A stretch of DNA of 64,000 bases from Streptomyces sp. HUAS MG91 (GTDB taxonomy: Bacteria; Actinomycetota; Actinomycetes; Streptomycetales; Streptomycetaceae): contig NZ_CP159534.1 of assembly GCF_040529335.1 (NCBI RefSeq), positions 5,952,001 to 6,016,000 on the forward strand, written 5' to 3'. Each line of letters starts with the position of its first letter. Within the stretch, counting starts at the first letter, position 1. The notes beneath the pieces are model-generated. The model made no database searches. It was given only the letters and a program-made list of their open reading frames with translations, and had not been told where the DNA came from. A program made the translations under genes and the position numbers. Of the stretch, positions 42,680 through 51,939 are shown piece by piece.

Positions 42680-45600
42680 CTAACGCTCCTGCTGGTGAGT
42701 GGGGCGAGGGTAGCTGCCGGTCTGGCCGCTGTTTCCGGCCTGCCGGCCCTGCTGGATGCCCCTACGGAGATTGGTCAGCCGTCCGCGCACGTCGTCGGGC
42801 GCGCGAGAGACCTGGGGTCCGGCCTGGTGCTGCTGCTGTTCCTGGGCCGTGCCCGCCACGAGGTTCGCCCGCGGGACACGGCGCGGCAGACCCGAGACGG
42901 TGACGCCGCCCGCGGCGGGCTTGCGCACCCGCTCGGCCTGACGCATCAGCTCGTCGTTCGGGGACTGCCGCCAGTTCGCCTGGTCCTGCCCGGCGTCGGG
43001 CGCGACCGGCGCGGGTTCGGGGGCTCGCGCCCGCAGACGCTGCGGCTCGGCGGGGGCCTGCGGCTGGGTGGGCGCGGACTGCTGCGGAGCACCGCGCTGC
43101 GGGAGCTGCTGACCCTGGCGGGACTGCGGGTCCTGCGGGCGGCCGCCCTGCTGCTGCGCCTGCTGGGCCTGCTGCTGGCCGTGGAACCAGTTGGTCTCCA
43201 GGGTGTCGTACAGCGGCGTGCGCCCGTCACCCGGCTGGTCCGCCGGCGGCAGGTAGCCCTGCTGCTGCGCGGGCTGCGCCGGGATGCCCTGGTTCTGGCC
43301 CTGGTGCTGACCCTGGCTCGGGCCGCGGTCCTGACCGCCGAAGTCCTGCCCCCCGAAGTCGCCCCGCTGGCGCGGCGCCGGCGGGCGCTCGAACTGGCCG
43401 GTGCTCGTGGGGTCCTGGGCGCGCTCGTACTGACCGGTGCTCGTGGGGTCCTGCGGGCGCTCGTACTGGCCGGTGCCGAACTGGCCCGTCTCGTACTGGC
43501 CCGTCTCGAACTGGCCCGTCTGGAACTGGCCCGTCTGGAACTGGCCCGTCGGCGCGGGCTGGTCCTGGCGGCCCTGCCGGCCGTTGTCACGGAAGGCGCC
43601 GAAGTCCTGGCCCTCGTCGTACGAACCGCCGTTGTACGCACCGCCGTTGGCCGGCTGCCCGCCACCGTGGCGCGGGCCCGAGCCCGGGTTGCCACCGCCC
43701 GGAGCACCGCCGAAGACGTCCGAGCGGACGAACTGGCCGGTGCCCTGGCCCGGGTGCTGACCCTGGCCCGGACCCTGCGGGTCGTCCTGGATCCGCGGGA
43801 ACTGCGCGGTCGAGTCGACCGCTCCGACGGAGTCCGTCTCCTCGTGCCCACGCGGCGTGTCGAGGCTCGGCTGCGCGTTCTCGTCGCTCCAGCTCGGCAC
43901 GCGCGGCGCCGGGTTGCCGCCCGGCAGCTCGGCGCGCGGGCCGCCGCGCGGGGGCAGCACGGGGCGCCCGCCCCGGTTCTGGCCCTGGCCGCGGCCCTGG
44001 TCGCCGGGTGCGCTGTGGGTGCGCTGCTGCGGCGGGACGGGAGCCGGCGCGTTGAAGGCTCCGGTGCTCTGCGGGTCGTTCTGCTGGGCGCGCGCGGGCT
44101 GCGGGGCCTGGGGCGCCTGCGGGGCCTGCGGCGCCTGGGGGCCGCCGTCGCGCGCGGGCAGCGCCGCACGCGGACCGCCCTGGCCCGCACCGACCTGCGG
44201 CCGCGACGCACCGGGACCGGCACCGAGCCGGCCCGCGGCGCCACCGCCGGGACCGCCCGCACCGGGGCCGACACCGCGGCGCGCGGCGGCGGCACCGGAC
44301 GCGGCCTGCGCGGCGGCGGGACCGCCGGAGCCGCCCGGGCCACCGGGCTTGCCGGGAAGCTTCTTACCCTGGGCGACATCGACGGGCAGCATGACCAGCG
44401 CCGTCGTACCGCCGGAGTCCGACGGGCGGAGCTGGATGCGGATGCCGTGACGCTGCGAGAGGCGGCCGACCACGAACAGACCCATGCGGCGGGAGACCGA
44501 GACGTCCACGGTGGGCGGCGACGCGAGCCGCTCGTTGATCGCGGCGAGGTCCTCGGGGGAGAGGCCGATACCGGTGTCGTGGATCTCGATCAGGACGCGG
44601 CCGTCGGGCAGCGCGTGACCGGTGACCTTGACCTTGGTCTGCGGCGACGAGAACGACGTCGCGTTCTCCAGCAGCTCGGCGAGCAGGTGCACGAGGTCGT
44701 TGACGACGCGGCCCGCGACGTCCGTGGCGGGCACGGAGGCCAGCTCGATGCGCTCGTACTGCTCCACCTCGGACGCGGCGGCACGCAGCACGTCGACGAG
44801 CGGCACGGGGCGCGTCCAGCGACGGCCGGGCTCCTCACCGGCGAGGACCAGCAGGTTCTCACCGTTACGGCGCATGCGGGTCGCGAGGTGGTCGAGCTTG
44901 AACAGCGAGGAGAGCTGGTCGGGGTCGGCCTCGCGGGACTCCAGCTCGGAGATGAGCGAGAGCTGACGCTGGATGAGGCCCTGCGAGCGGCGCGAGAGGT
45001 TGGTGAACATCGCGTTGACGTTGCCCCGCAGGAGGGCCTGCTCGGCGGCGAGACGCACGGCCTCGCGGTGCACGTCGTCGAAGGCCGCGGCCACCTGGCC
45101 GATCTCGTCCCGGGAGTGCACACCGACCGACTCGACGGAGGTGTCGACGTCCTGCGGGTCCGACTCGGAGAGCTGCGCGACCAGCTCGGGCAGCCGGTCC
45201 TGGGCCACCTTGGTCGCGGTGTCCTGGAGCCGGCGCAGCGAGCGGATCATGGACCGGGCCACGACGAACGCGCCGACGAGCGAGACGCCGAGCACGAGCA
45301 GGATCAGCGCACCGTTGATGATCGCCTGACGCTCGGAGGCGCTGCGCAGCTCGCGGGCCTGCTGCTCCATCTCGTTGAGCAGCGTCGTCTCGATGGTCGA
45401 CATCTGCGTGATGCGCGCGGTGTCGGCGTCGTACCAGTCCTTGTACGAGCGCTTGTCCTGCGTCTTGATGCCGTCGGCGCGGGTGAAGACCCGGTCCGCG
45501 TAGTTGTCGGCCGCCTTGATGGTGGCGTTGTTGTCCGTGAGCGGCTTGAGCAGCTCCTCGGCGGCGACCTCGCCGTACACCGTACGGAAGGAGGTGAGCG

Positions 45601-46522
45601 CGTTCGCCTGGTCGCTCATGGCGGCCTGGCCGTAGAGCCGGTCGCTCTCGGTCAGCGAGCCGAAGGTCTTGCCGTTCTCCGGCAGGGCGGCCGCGATGAC
45701 GGCGCGCTGCTCGGAGGCGTACTCCTTGGCGTTGGAGAACGCGGCCAGCGAACGCGTGCGGTCGATCATCTCGGGGCTGCTGGTCGCCTGCGCCATGTCG
45801 GTGGAGAGCGAGAGCAGGTTGTCGATGATGCGGCTGTACGCCTCGACGGTCTGCGAGGTCGGCCGGCCCTTGACGTAGGCGTCGGAGCGGATCTCCTTCA
45901 GCTTGCTGAGCTGCGTGGCGATCTGCACGGCGTGGTCGCGGACGCCCTTGAGGCTCGACTCGGCGTCGCCGTCGACCGCGTACGTCCCGTCGAGGAACGC
46001 GGTCCTGGCGCTGTCGGTCTCCTGACGCGCCTGCTTCACGTCGTAGTTGGTGTCCGCGGCATTGGGGTCGTTGGCCAGCGGGCCCGCCGACTGGTCGCGC
46101 TCGTTCTGCAGCGCGGAGGCCAGCGAGGTGGCCTGCTTCGTCATCTCGGTCAACAACTTCATGTTGTCGAGCTGATCGATGTCGTTCATGGACTCGGCGA
46201 TGCGCAGCGCGCCGAGCGAGGTGGCCGCGACGACGGGCAGGGCCAGCAGCGACACCAGACGGGTCGAGATGCGCCAGTTGCGCAGTGCCATGCGGGAGCC
46301 GGGGCCGGTGGGCGCCTTGGGCTTGGCCGCCTGGGGCTCCGCGGGCGCGGACGGACCGCCCGACGTGGCGGAGCGCGTCTCGCGCTCACCGACGTCGACG
46401 GACGCCGTGCGTCCCGGGTTCTGGGCGTGCGGGGGCTGGGAACCGCCGGCTATCGGGCCGGTCCCGCCGCGCGGCTCCGGCTCCGCCGCAGCGCTGCCAT
46501 CCCTGTTCTTACGTCCCTGCAC
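42680..46522 (-). CDS. cvnA: Conservon sensor kinase-like CvnA (second conservon)
   Basis: 1280 residues from the GTG at 46522 (GAGGTT about 10 nt upstream, as in the other cvnA); the opening to 46792 has no coding bias. Disordered 75-residue start, membrane helix at LVSLLALPVVAATSLGALRI, NIT-like sensor, second helix (INGALILLVLGVSLVGAFVV), HAMP, HATPase_c with ELLENATSFSSP, IEIHDTGIGL and MGLFVVGRLSQRHG. The C-terminal 500 residues are Pro/Gln/Gly-rich; a TGQF/TGQY pentad repeats about nine times (43388-43556). Confidence 0.9.
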   Translation of the reverse strand: MQGRKNRDGSAAAEPEPRGGTGPIAGGSQPPHAQNPGRTASVDVGERETRSATSGGPSAPAEPQAAKPKAPTGPGSRMALRNWRISTRLVSLLALPVVAATSLGALRIAESMNDIDQLDNMKLLTEMTKQATSLASALQNERDQSAGPLANDPNAADTNYDVKQARQETDSARTAFLDGTYAVDGDAESSLKGVRDHAVQIATQLSKLKEIRSDAYVKGRPTSQTVEAYSRIIDNLLSLSTDMAQATSSPEMIDRTRSLAAFSNAKEYASEQRAVIAAALPENGKTFGSLTESDRLYGQAAMSDQANALTSFRTVYGEVAAEELLKPLTDNNATIKAADNYADRVFTRADGIKTQDKRSYKDWYDADTARITQMSTIETTLLNEMEQQARELRSASERQAIINGALILLVLGVSLVGAFVVARSMIRSLRRLQDTATKVAQDRLPELVAQLSESDPQDVDTSVESVGVHSRDEIGQVAAAFDDVHREAVRLAAEQALLRGNVNAMFTNLSRRSQGLIQRQLSLISELESREADPDQLSSLFKLDHLATRMRRNGENLLVLAGEEPGRRWTRPVPLVDVLRAAASEVEQYERIELASVPATDVAGRVVNDLVHLLAELLENATSFSSPQTKVKVTGHALPDGRVLIEIHDTGIGLSPEDLAAINERLASPPTVDVSVSRRMGLFVVGRLSQRHGIRIQLRPSDSGGTTALVMLPVDVAQGKKLPGKPGGPGGSGGPAAAQAASGAAAARRGVGPGAGGPGGGAAGRLGAGPGASRPQVGAGQGGPRAALPARDGGPQAPQAPQAPQAPQPARAQQNDPQSTGAFNAPAPVPPQQRTHSAPGDQGRGQGQNRGGRPVLPPRGGPRAELPGGNPAPRVPSWSDENAQPSLDTPRGHEETDSVGAVDSTAQFPRIQDDPQGPGQGQHPGQGTGQFVRSDVFGGAPGGGNPGSGPRHGGGQPANGGAYNGGSYDEGQDFGAFRDNGRQGRQDQPAPTGQFQTGQFQTGQFETGQYETGQFGTGQYERPQDPTSTGQYERAQDPTSTGQFERPPAPRQRGDFGGQDFGGQDRGPSQGQHQGQNQGIPAQPAQQQGYLPPADQPGDGRTPLYDTLETNWFHGQQQAQQAQQQGGRPQDPQSRQGQQLPQRGAPQQSAPTQPQAPAEPQRLRARAPEPAPVAPDAGQDQANWRQSPNDELMRQAERVRKPAAGGVTVSGLPRRVPRANLVAGTAQEQQQHQAGPQVSRAPDDVRGRLTNLRRGIQQGRQAGNSGQTGSYPRPTHQQER

Positions 46523-47082
46523 TAGCGTCGCAACCTCTGGACCAGGCGCCTCGTCCGTGAGCACGGACAAGACGGTGTCGGCGTAGTTCGAGGGGCGACC
46601 TGAACGCCCCCCAGTCGGTCGTGAGTGACCGGCGCTGGCTCCCCCTCCCCGCCGCAGTCCGGCGCGGTCGCGCGTCCGGTGCGCCGGTTCGATCCCGCGA
46701 CGGTCCCGGGAATTCCAGCACAGTGCCGGATCTCCAACAAGGCCCGAGGGACACGGCCCACCCGCTGTGACCGCATGTGCAGGGAGGATCACAAGATGTA
46801 GAAGATGATCTAGCTGAAACCGGGCATCACTGGGCGTTTCACTTACGGCCGGGGGGTGTCCCAGTCGCCATGATCGGCAGCGGAATGGTGGCTTCAGGTA
46901 TGCAATGTCCGTTTCCCGTACACGGATTGGCGGGCCGAAGTGTCCCTTTTGCCTGCCTGCTCGTGAGCAAACTCACACGTCCGCGATCACAACTTCCCGG
47001 CTTTCGGCGGGAATCAGATGTTTAGCCTGACGCTTTACAGGGATGGCCCGCCCGACAACCGAGAAGGTTCCTGAGTACAGTC
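46523..47082. other. Regulatory gap upstream of the second conservon
   Basis: 560 nt, less GC-rich than its surroundings at 46780-47040. Probably carries the minus-strand conservon promoter and the plus-strand promoter of the small gene at 47083. TTCCCG-N8-CGGGAA (46994-47013) is a small dyad. No confident -10/-35 pair was found. Open frames here lack coding bias. Confidence 0.5.
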
Positions 47083-47271
47083 ATGAAGACGACGATGATC
47101 TCCCTCAACCTCGCCAACCCGCGCCGCACGACGCTGGCGCACCTCAAGGACGCCGACGAGATCCAGGCCGCGCCGGCCGTCCCGGAGCACTCGGCCACGC
47201 TTCCCACGAACACGGCGAACCCCCGGCGCACGATCCTGATGGTCGCCCCGGAGATCACTCCGGCCGCCTGA
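47083..47271 (+). CDS. 62-residue protein with duplicated NPRRT motif
   Basis: A 62-codon gene in which nearly every third base is G or C, so it is real coding sequence; two ACT/CTT codons are the exceptions. The peptide contains LANPRRTTLAHL near the start and TANPRRTILMVAP near the end, an internal duplication. No signal peptide, membrane helix or known domain. ATG with only a weak SD (GAAGG 14 nt upstream). It sits alone between a conservon and a FAH-family gene. A small regulatory protein or peptide precursor are possible; no maturation enzyme is next to it. Confidence 0.65.
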   Translation: MKTTMISLNLANPRRTTLAHLKDADEIQAAPAVPEHSATLPTNTANPRRTILMVAPEITPAA

Positions 47272-47366
47272 GGCCGCCTGACGCGCCCGGCGGGGCCCCA
47301 CCGCGTTAGCCTGGACCGGTCACATCCCACCCGGGCCCAACGCAAGCAAAAGGGGCGCAGCCACCC

Positions 47367-48164
47367 GTGCGCATCGCCAGATTCTCCATCGACGGGAACG
47401 TCGCCTTCGGCGCGGTCGAAGGCGACAGTCCACCCGGGACGACCGAGGGGCTCGTCCTCGACATCATCAAGGGCATCCCCTTCGCGGACTTCGAACTCTC
47501 CGGTACGAAGGTCCCGCTCAACAAGGTCCGGCTGCTGCCCCCGGTGCTCCCGAACAAGGTGATCGCCTTCGGCCGCAACTACGCGGAGCACGCGAAGGAA
47601 CTGGGCAACGAGGTACCGGACACCCCCTTCGCCTTCTTCAAGCCGTCGACCTCGGTCATCGGCCCGGGCGACGAGATCCAGTACCCGAACTTCTCGCAGG
47701 AACTGCACCACGAGGCGGAGCTCGCCGTCGTGATCGGCCGCATGTGCCGCGAGGTCCCGCGCGAGCGCGTCAAGGACGTCGTCTTCGGCTTCACGGCCGC
47801 CAACGACGTGACCGCCCGCGACGTCCAGAAGCGCGAGAAGCAGTGGGCCCGCGCCAAGGGCTTCGACACGTCCTGCCCGCTGGGCCCCTGGGTCGAGACG
47901 GACCTCACGCTCGCCCAGGCCTCGGACCTCACGATCCAGTGCACGGTCAACGGCACCCAGCGCCAGCTCGGCCGTACGTCGGACATGATCACGTCCATCG
48001 AGGACCTGATCGTCAACATCTCCGAGGCCATGACGCTCCTGCCGGGCGACGTCATCCTCACGGGCACCCCGGAAGGGGTCGGCCCCCTGAACGTCGGCGA
48101 CGAGGTCGCCGTCACCATCGAAGGCATCGGCACTCTCACCAACAAGGTTGTCAAGCGTGGCTAG
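47367..48164 (+). CDS. Fumarylacetoacetate hydrolase family protein
   Basis: 265 residues of the FAH C-terminal fold: [28 protein letters not shown], the metal-binding [11 protein letters not shown] and NDVTARDVQ, and [14 protein letters not shown]. Members hydrolyse or decarboxylate beta-diketone-like acids such as acylpyruvates; this subgroup is often acylpyruvase or oxaloacetate decarboxylase. Which one cannot be told. GTG start; its stop lies inside the gltX start region, so the two are cotranscribed. Confidence 0.88.
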   Translation: MRIARFSIDGNVAFGAVEGDSPPGTTEGLVLDIIKGIPFADFELSGTKVPLNKVRLLPPVLPNKVIAFGRNYAEHAKELGNEVPDTPFAFFKPSTSVIGPGDEIQYPNFSQELHHEAELAVVIGRMCREVPRERVKDVVFGFTAANDVTARDVQKREKQWARAKGFDTSCPLGPWVETDLTLAQASDLTIQCTVNGTQRQLGRTSDMITSIEDLIVNISEAMTLLPGDVILTGTPEGVGPLNVGDEVAVTIEGIGTLTNKVVKRG

Positions 48165-49632
48165 CGCACCCGTACGCGTCCGTTTCTGCCCTTCACCCAC
48201 CGGTAACCCCCACGTGGGCCTGGTCCGCACCGCCCTGTTCAACTGGGCCTTCGCGCGCCACAACCAGGGCACCCTGGTCTTCCGCATCGAGGACACCGAC
48301 GCGGCCCGCGACAGCGAGGAGTCGTACAACCAGCTCCTCGACGCGATGCGCTGGCTCGGCTTCGACTGGGACGAGGGCCCCGAGGTGGGCGGCCCGCACG
48401 CCCCGTACCGGCAGTCGCAGCGCATGGACATCTACAAGGATGTCGCCGACAAGCTGCTCGCCGCCGGCAAGGCCTACCCCTGCTACTGCTCCACGGAGGA
48501 GCTGGACGCCCGCCGCGACGCCGCCCGCGCCGCGGGCAAGCCGTCCGGCTACGACGGCCACTGCCGCGACCTCACCGACGAGCAGAAGGCCGCGTACGAG
48601 GCCGAGGGCCGCAAGCCGATCGTCCGCTTCCGGATGCCCGACAAGACGATCACGTTCACGGACCTGGTCCGCGGCGACATCTCGTACGAGCCGGAGAACG
48701 TGCCGGACTACGGCATCGTCCGTGCGAACGGCGCCCCGCTGTACACGCTCGTCAACCCGGTCGACGACGCCCTGATGGAGATCACCCACGTCCTGCGCGG
48801 CGAGGACCTGCTCTCCTCCACCCCGCGCCAGATCGCCCTCTACGAGGCGCTGACCGAGCTGGGCCTGGCGAAGTTCACCCCTCTCTTCGGTCACCTCCCG
48901 TACGTCATGGGCGAGGGCAACAAGAAGCTCTCGAAGCGCGACCCGCAGTCCTCGCTGAACCTCTACCGCGAGCGCGGCTTCCTCCCCGAGGGCCTGCTCA
49001 ACTACCTCTCGCTGCTCGGCTGGTCCCTCTCCGCGGACCGCGACATCTTCTCGATCGAGGAGATGGTGGCGGCCTTCGACGTGAAGGACGTCCAGCCGAA
49101 CCCGGCCCGCTTCGACCTCAAGAAGTGCGAGTCGATCAACGGCGACCACATCCGCCTGCTCGACCCCAAGGACTTCGCGGCCCGCTGCGAGCCCTGGCTG
49201 AAGGCGCCGTTCGCGCCGTGGGCCCCGGAGGACTTCGACGAGGCCAAGTGGGCGGCGATCGCCCCGCACGCCCAGACCCGCCTCAAGGTCCTCTCCGAGA
49301 TCACGGACAACGTCGACTTCCTCTTCCTCCCCGAGCCCGCCACGGACGAGGCGAGCTGGACGAAGGCGATGAAGGAGGGCTCCGACGCCCTGCTCGTCAC
49401 CGCCCGCGAGAAGCTCGAGGCGGCCGACTGGACGTCTCCCGAGTCCCTGAAGGAAGCGGTCCTGGCCGCCGGCGAGGCCCACGGCCTCAAGCTCGGCAAG
49501 GCCCAGGCCCCGGTCCGCGTCGCCGTCACCGGCCGCACCGTCGGCCTGCCCCTGTTCGAGTCCCTGGAGATCCTGGGCAAGGACAAGACGCTGACCCGCA
49601 TCGACGCGGCGCTGGCGAAGCTCGCCGCGTAG
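48157..49632 (+). CDS. gltX: Glutamyl-tRNA synthetase
   Basis: 491 residues from the GTG at 48157 (AAGG 9 nt upstream); TTG at 48148 would add three residues. Class I signatures: [13 protein letters not shown] (HIGH equivalent) and KKLSKRDPQ (KMSKS equivalent). The C-terminal anticodon domain ends at LAKLAA. Streptomyces lack GlnRS, so this enzyme should also charge tRNA-Gln with Glu for later amidation by GatCAB; genes for both tRNAs follow at 51257-51795. Confidence 0.95.
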   Translation: MASAPVRVRFCPSPTGNPHVGLVRTALFNWAFARHNQGTLVFRIEDTDAARDSEESYNQLLDAMRWLGFDWDEGPEVGGPHAPYRQSQRMDIYKDVADKLLAAGKAYPCYCSTEELDARRDAARAAGKPSGYDGHCRDLTDEQKAAYEAEGRKPIVRFRMPDKTITFTDLVRGDISYEPENVPDYGIVRANGAPLYTLVNPVDDALMEITHVLRGEDLLSSTPRQIALYEALTELGLAKFTPLFGHLPYVMGEGNKKLSKRDPQSSLNLYRERGFLPEGLLNYLSLLGWSLSADRDIFSIEEMVAAFDVKDVQPNPARFDLKKCESINGDHIRLLDPKDFAARCEPWLKAPFAPWAPEDFDEAKWAAIAPHAQTRLKVLSEITDNVDFLFLPEPATDEASWTKAMKEGSDALLVTAREKLEAADWTSPESLKEAVLAAGEAHGLKLGKAQAPVRVAVTGRTVGLPLFESLEILGKDKTLTRIDAALAKLAA

Positions 49633-49646
49633 GCGGAGCCACGCCT

Positions 49647-49682
49647 GAGGGGCGGCACCCGGACGATCCGGGGCCGCCCCTC
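49647..49682 (+). terminator. Terminator of gltX
   Basis: GAGGGGCGGC and GCCGCCCCTC form a 10-bp stem around a 16-nt loop that can itself pair (CCGGACGATCCGG). Confidence 0.75.
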
Positions 49683-49761
49683 GGGCGTTGTCGGTACCGG
49701 GCACTACGGTGCAGACGTCACCCGCCACCGCCCGCCCCGCCACTCCCGGAGAGCCACCGTC

Positions 49762-50430
49762 ATGCCGATGCCCGCTCGCGACTACGCGCGCTACTTCACC
49801 GCCGGTCACACCTTCACCCTCACGTCGGGCCTGGTCGGCACGGTCGACGTACGGACCGCCGGAGAGCTGTGGCTGCCCTCGGGGCGGGTCGTCGCCGGTG
49901 ACCCGTTCATCGCGCTCGGCTCCGGCGAGTGCGAGCCCTTCGCGGTCTCGGTGGCGCCCGGCCGGTACCGCGTCGACGCCGCCGTCGCGACCCTGACGAA
50001 CCCGGCCGAGCCGCCGTCCGACACCCCGCACGAGCGCGTCGCGGCCGCCCGGCTGGTCATACGCGACGAACCCGTCACGAGCTGGGAACAGGCCCTCCAG
50101 GCCGGACAGGACGCGAGCGGGCTCGGTGACGACGAGTACTTCGGCTACGGCGTCGACGCGGGCACCGGCTGCTTCTACGACGCCGAGTCCGACGACTCCT
50201 TCCCCGAGTGCGAGGGCGACGAGGGCCCGCTCTGGGACGCCTTCGAGAAGTACGACCACGCGCCCGGCCCCTACCTGGTCACGTCCCCGTCCACCGGCCA
50301 CACGGTGGCGGCGTTCGGCTCCGGCTGGGGCGACGGCGCCTACCCGACCTGGATCGGCCGCACCGCCACCGGCGAGGTCGCCTGTTTCGTCACGGACTTC
50401 TTCGTGATCGAGGACCCCGAGGGCGACTGA
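49762..50430 (+). CDS. DUF4241 domain protein
   Basis: 222 residues with the DUF4241 pattern: GELWLPSGRVVAGDPF, APGRYRVDA, and near the end GWGDGAYPTWIGRTATGEVACFVTDFFVI. The GYGVDAGTGCFYDAES block is also typical. No catalytic function is known. GGAGAG lies 9 nt before the ATG. Confidence 0.8.
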   Translation: MPMPARDYARYFTAGHTFTLTSGLVGTVDVRTAGELWLPSGRVVAGDPFIALGSGECEPFAVSVAPGRYRVDAAVATLTNPAEPPSDTPHERVAAARLVIRDEPVTSWEQALQAGQDASGLGDDEYFGYGVDAGTGCFYDAESDDSFPECEGDEGPLWDAFEKYDHAPGPYLVTSPSTGHTVAAFGSGWGDGAYPTWIGRTATGEVACFVTDFFVIEDPEGD

Positions 50431-50448
50431 TCGACGTACGTTCGTGTC

Positions 50449-51168
50449 ATGCCCATCCGCGCCGTCGTCTGGGACATCGACGACACGATCTTCGACTACG
50501 CGACCGCCGACACCGCCGGCATGCGCGCCCACCTGGCCGCCGAGAGCCTGCTCGACACCTACGGGAGCGCCGAGCACGCCCTCACCCGCTGGAAGGCCCT
50601 GACGCGCGAGCACTGGGCGCGCTTCGAGGCGGGCGAGACGGACTGGGAGAGCCAGCGCAGGGACCGGGTGCGCGCCTTCGTGGGGCGCGCGCTGGCGGAT
50701 CCGGAGGCGGACGCCTGGTTCACCCGTTACCTGGGCCACTACGAGGCGGCCTGGGCGCTCTTCCCCGACACCGTGCCGGCTCTCGACGCCCTCGCCGGCA
50801 CCCACCGTCACGCGGTGCTCTCCAACTCCTCGCTGCACAACCAGGACCGCAAGCTCCGCGTCCTCGGCGTACGTGACCGATTCGAGGCGGTGATCTGCGC
50901 GGCCGAACTCGGTGTCGCCAAACCGGAGGCCGCCGCCTTCCACGCCGTCTGCGCGGAGCTGTCCCTGGCTCCGCACGAGGTCGCGTACGTCGGCGACCAG
51001 CCGGACACCGACGCCAGGGGAGCGGTCGAGGCGGGCCTCACCGGCATCTGGTTGGACCGCGCCGGACAGGGAGGTCGGCCTGAACTCACCCGCATCACCG
51101 GCCTTGACCAGCTGCCCTCTCTGCTGGTCGGCGATACCCGTTTTGGAGCGCCGGACACCTTCGGGTAA
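50449..51168 (+). CDS. HAD family hydrolase
   Basis: 239 residues. Motif I VVWDIDDTIFDY (nucleophile Asp), motif II VLSNSS, Lys in GVAKPEAAAF (motif III) and YVGDQPDTDARGA (motif IV). A four-helix cap lies between I and II, as in phosphoglycolate-phosphatase- or haloacid-dehalogenase-type members. Substrate unknown. TACGTT ends 6 nt before the ATG, so probably leaderless. Confidence 0.88.
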   Translation: MPIRAVVWDIDDTIFDYATADTAGMRAHLAAESLLDTYGSAEHALTRWKALTREHWARFEAGETDWESQRRDRVRAFVGRALADPEADAWFTRYLGHYEAAWALFPDTVPALDALAGTHRHAVLSNSSLHNQDRKLRVLGVRDRFEAVICAAELGVAKPEAAAFHAVCAELSLAPHEVAYVGDQPDTDARGAVEAGLTGIWLDRAGQGGRPELTRITGLDQLPSLLVGDTRFGAPDTFG

Positions 51169-51256
51169 TGTTCTTCCTGCGCCGAGGGGAGCGGGCCGAA
51201 AGCCCCGAACCCCAGAGCGCAAGCCGAGCAAAGTCCCCCAGGGGATGGCGTCACGG

Positions 51257-51328
51257 TGGCCTATGGTGTAATTGGCAGCACGACGGTTTCTGGTTCCGTT
51301 AGTCTAGGTTCGAGTCCTGGTAGGCCAG
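51257..51328 (+). tRNA. tRNA-Gln (CTG), first copy
   Basis: 72 nt, acceptor TGGCCTA/TAGGCCA, T-loop GGTTCGAGTCC, anticodon CTG in loop TTCTGGT. The anticodon stem ACGGT/TCCGT ends in a T-T mismatch that the second copy lacks. CCA not encoded. Confidence 0.92.
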
Positions 51329-51370
51329 CTCGCAGAGCTCATCTGCAACCGTGGATTCCAGATCCACAAA

Positions 51371-51443
51371 GCCCCCGTTGTGTAGCGGCCTAGCACGCTG
51401 CCCTCTCAAGGCAGTAGCGCCGGTTCGAATCCGGTCGGGGGTA
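51371..51443 (+). tRNA. tRNA-Glu (CTC), first copy
   Basis: 73 nt, acceptor GCCCCCG/CGGGGGT, anticodon stem CTGCC/GGCAG with loop CTCTCAA, anticodon CTC. The other two Glu copies have CCGCC/GGCGG here, a compensated change. Confidence 0.95.
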
Positions 51444-51506
51444 CAGATCCTTCCCGCGAGGACGGCTATGGGTAGCTCCCGCCGACTTTGATGCAGGATC
51501 GCTAGG

Positions 51507-51579
51507 GCCCCCGTTGTGTAGCGGCCTAGCACGCCGCCCTCTCAAGGCGGTAGCGCCGGTTCGAATCCGGTCGGGGGTA
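51507..51579 (+). tRNA. tRNA-Glu (CTC), second copy
   Basis: 73 nt, anticodon CTC, stem CCGCC/GGCGG. Identical to the copy at 51723. Confidence 0.95.
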
Positions 51580-51610
51580 CTGGTCTAAACCAATATGGTC
51601 TAAACCACCA

Positions 51611-51682
51611 TGGCCTATGGTGTAATTGGCAACACTACGGTTTCTGGTACCGTCATTCTAGGTTCGAGTCCTGGTAGGCCAG
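51611..51682 (+). tRNA. tRNA-Gln (CTG), second copy
   Basis: 72 nt, anticodon CTG with a fully paired stem ACGGT/ACCGT. The 40-nt spacer after it resembles that after the first tRNA-Gln, indicating duplication of a Gln-Glu unit. Confidence 0.95.
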
Positions 51683-51722
51683 CTCGCAGAGCTCATCTGC
51701 AACCGCGGATCTGATCCGCAAG

Positions 51723-51795
51723 GCCCCCGTTGTGTAGCGGCCTAGCACGCCGCCCTCTCAAGGCGGTAGCGCCGGTTCGAATCCGGTCGGGGGTA
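51723..51795 (+). tRNA. tRNA-Glu (CTC), third copy
   Basis: 73 nt, anticodon CTC, same sequence as 51507-51579. Last gene of the tRNA cluster; a terminator starts 6 nt later. Confidence 0.95.
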
Positions 51796-51800
51796 CAAGA

Positions 51801-51838
51801 CGAAGAGGCCCTTCCCGAGTGCGGGAAGGGCCTCTTCG
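51801..51838. terminator. Strong terminator after the tRNA cluster
   Basis: CGAAGAGGCCCTTCCCG pairs perfectly (17 bp) with CGGGAAGGGCCTCTTCG around AGTG. Could also stop transcription of ndgR from the other side. Confidence 0.9.
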
Positions 51839-51939
51839 CGTGCAGTCGTTGATCTGCCCCGGACGCAACTCCGGCCGGTCGCTGCGGCGTTGGAGCGACC
51901 GGCCGGGGATGAGCGGAAGGGGCGGGGGAGTTGGGGGGA

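Noticed and set aside
43388..43556. Short tandem repeat considered as CRISPR
   Set aside because: It is in the coding frame of cvnA, encodes TGQF pentads and has no spacers.
46777..47025. Open frame of 82 codons on the plus strand upstream of the small gene
   Set aside because: No third-position GC bias, no SD and no family resemblance; it lies in the lower-GC regulatory region.
47043..47309. An 88-codon frame overlapping the 62-residue gene
   Set aside because: Its third positions are not biased, whereas the frame from 47083 is almost perfectly G/C-ending.
51257..51795. tRNA genes considered as an integration site
   Set aside because: No integrase, partial tRNA duplicate in a distant position, or change in composition; the extra copies are complete tRNAs.
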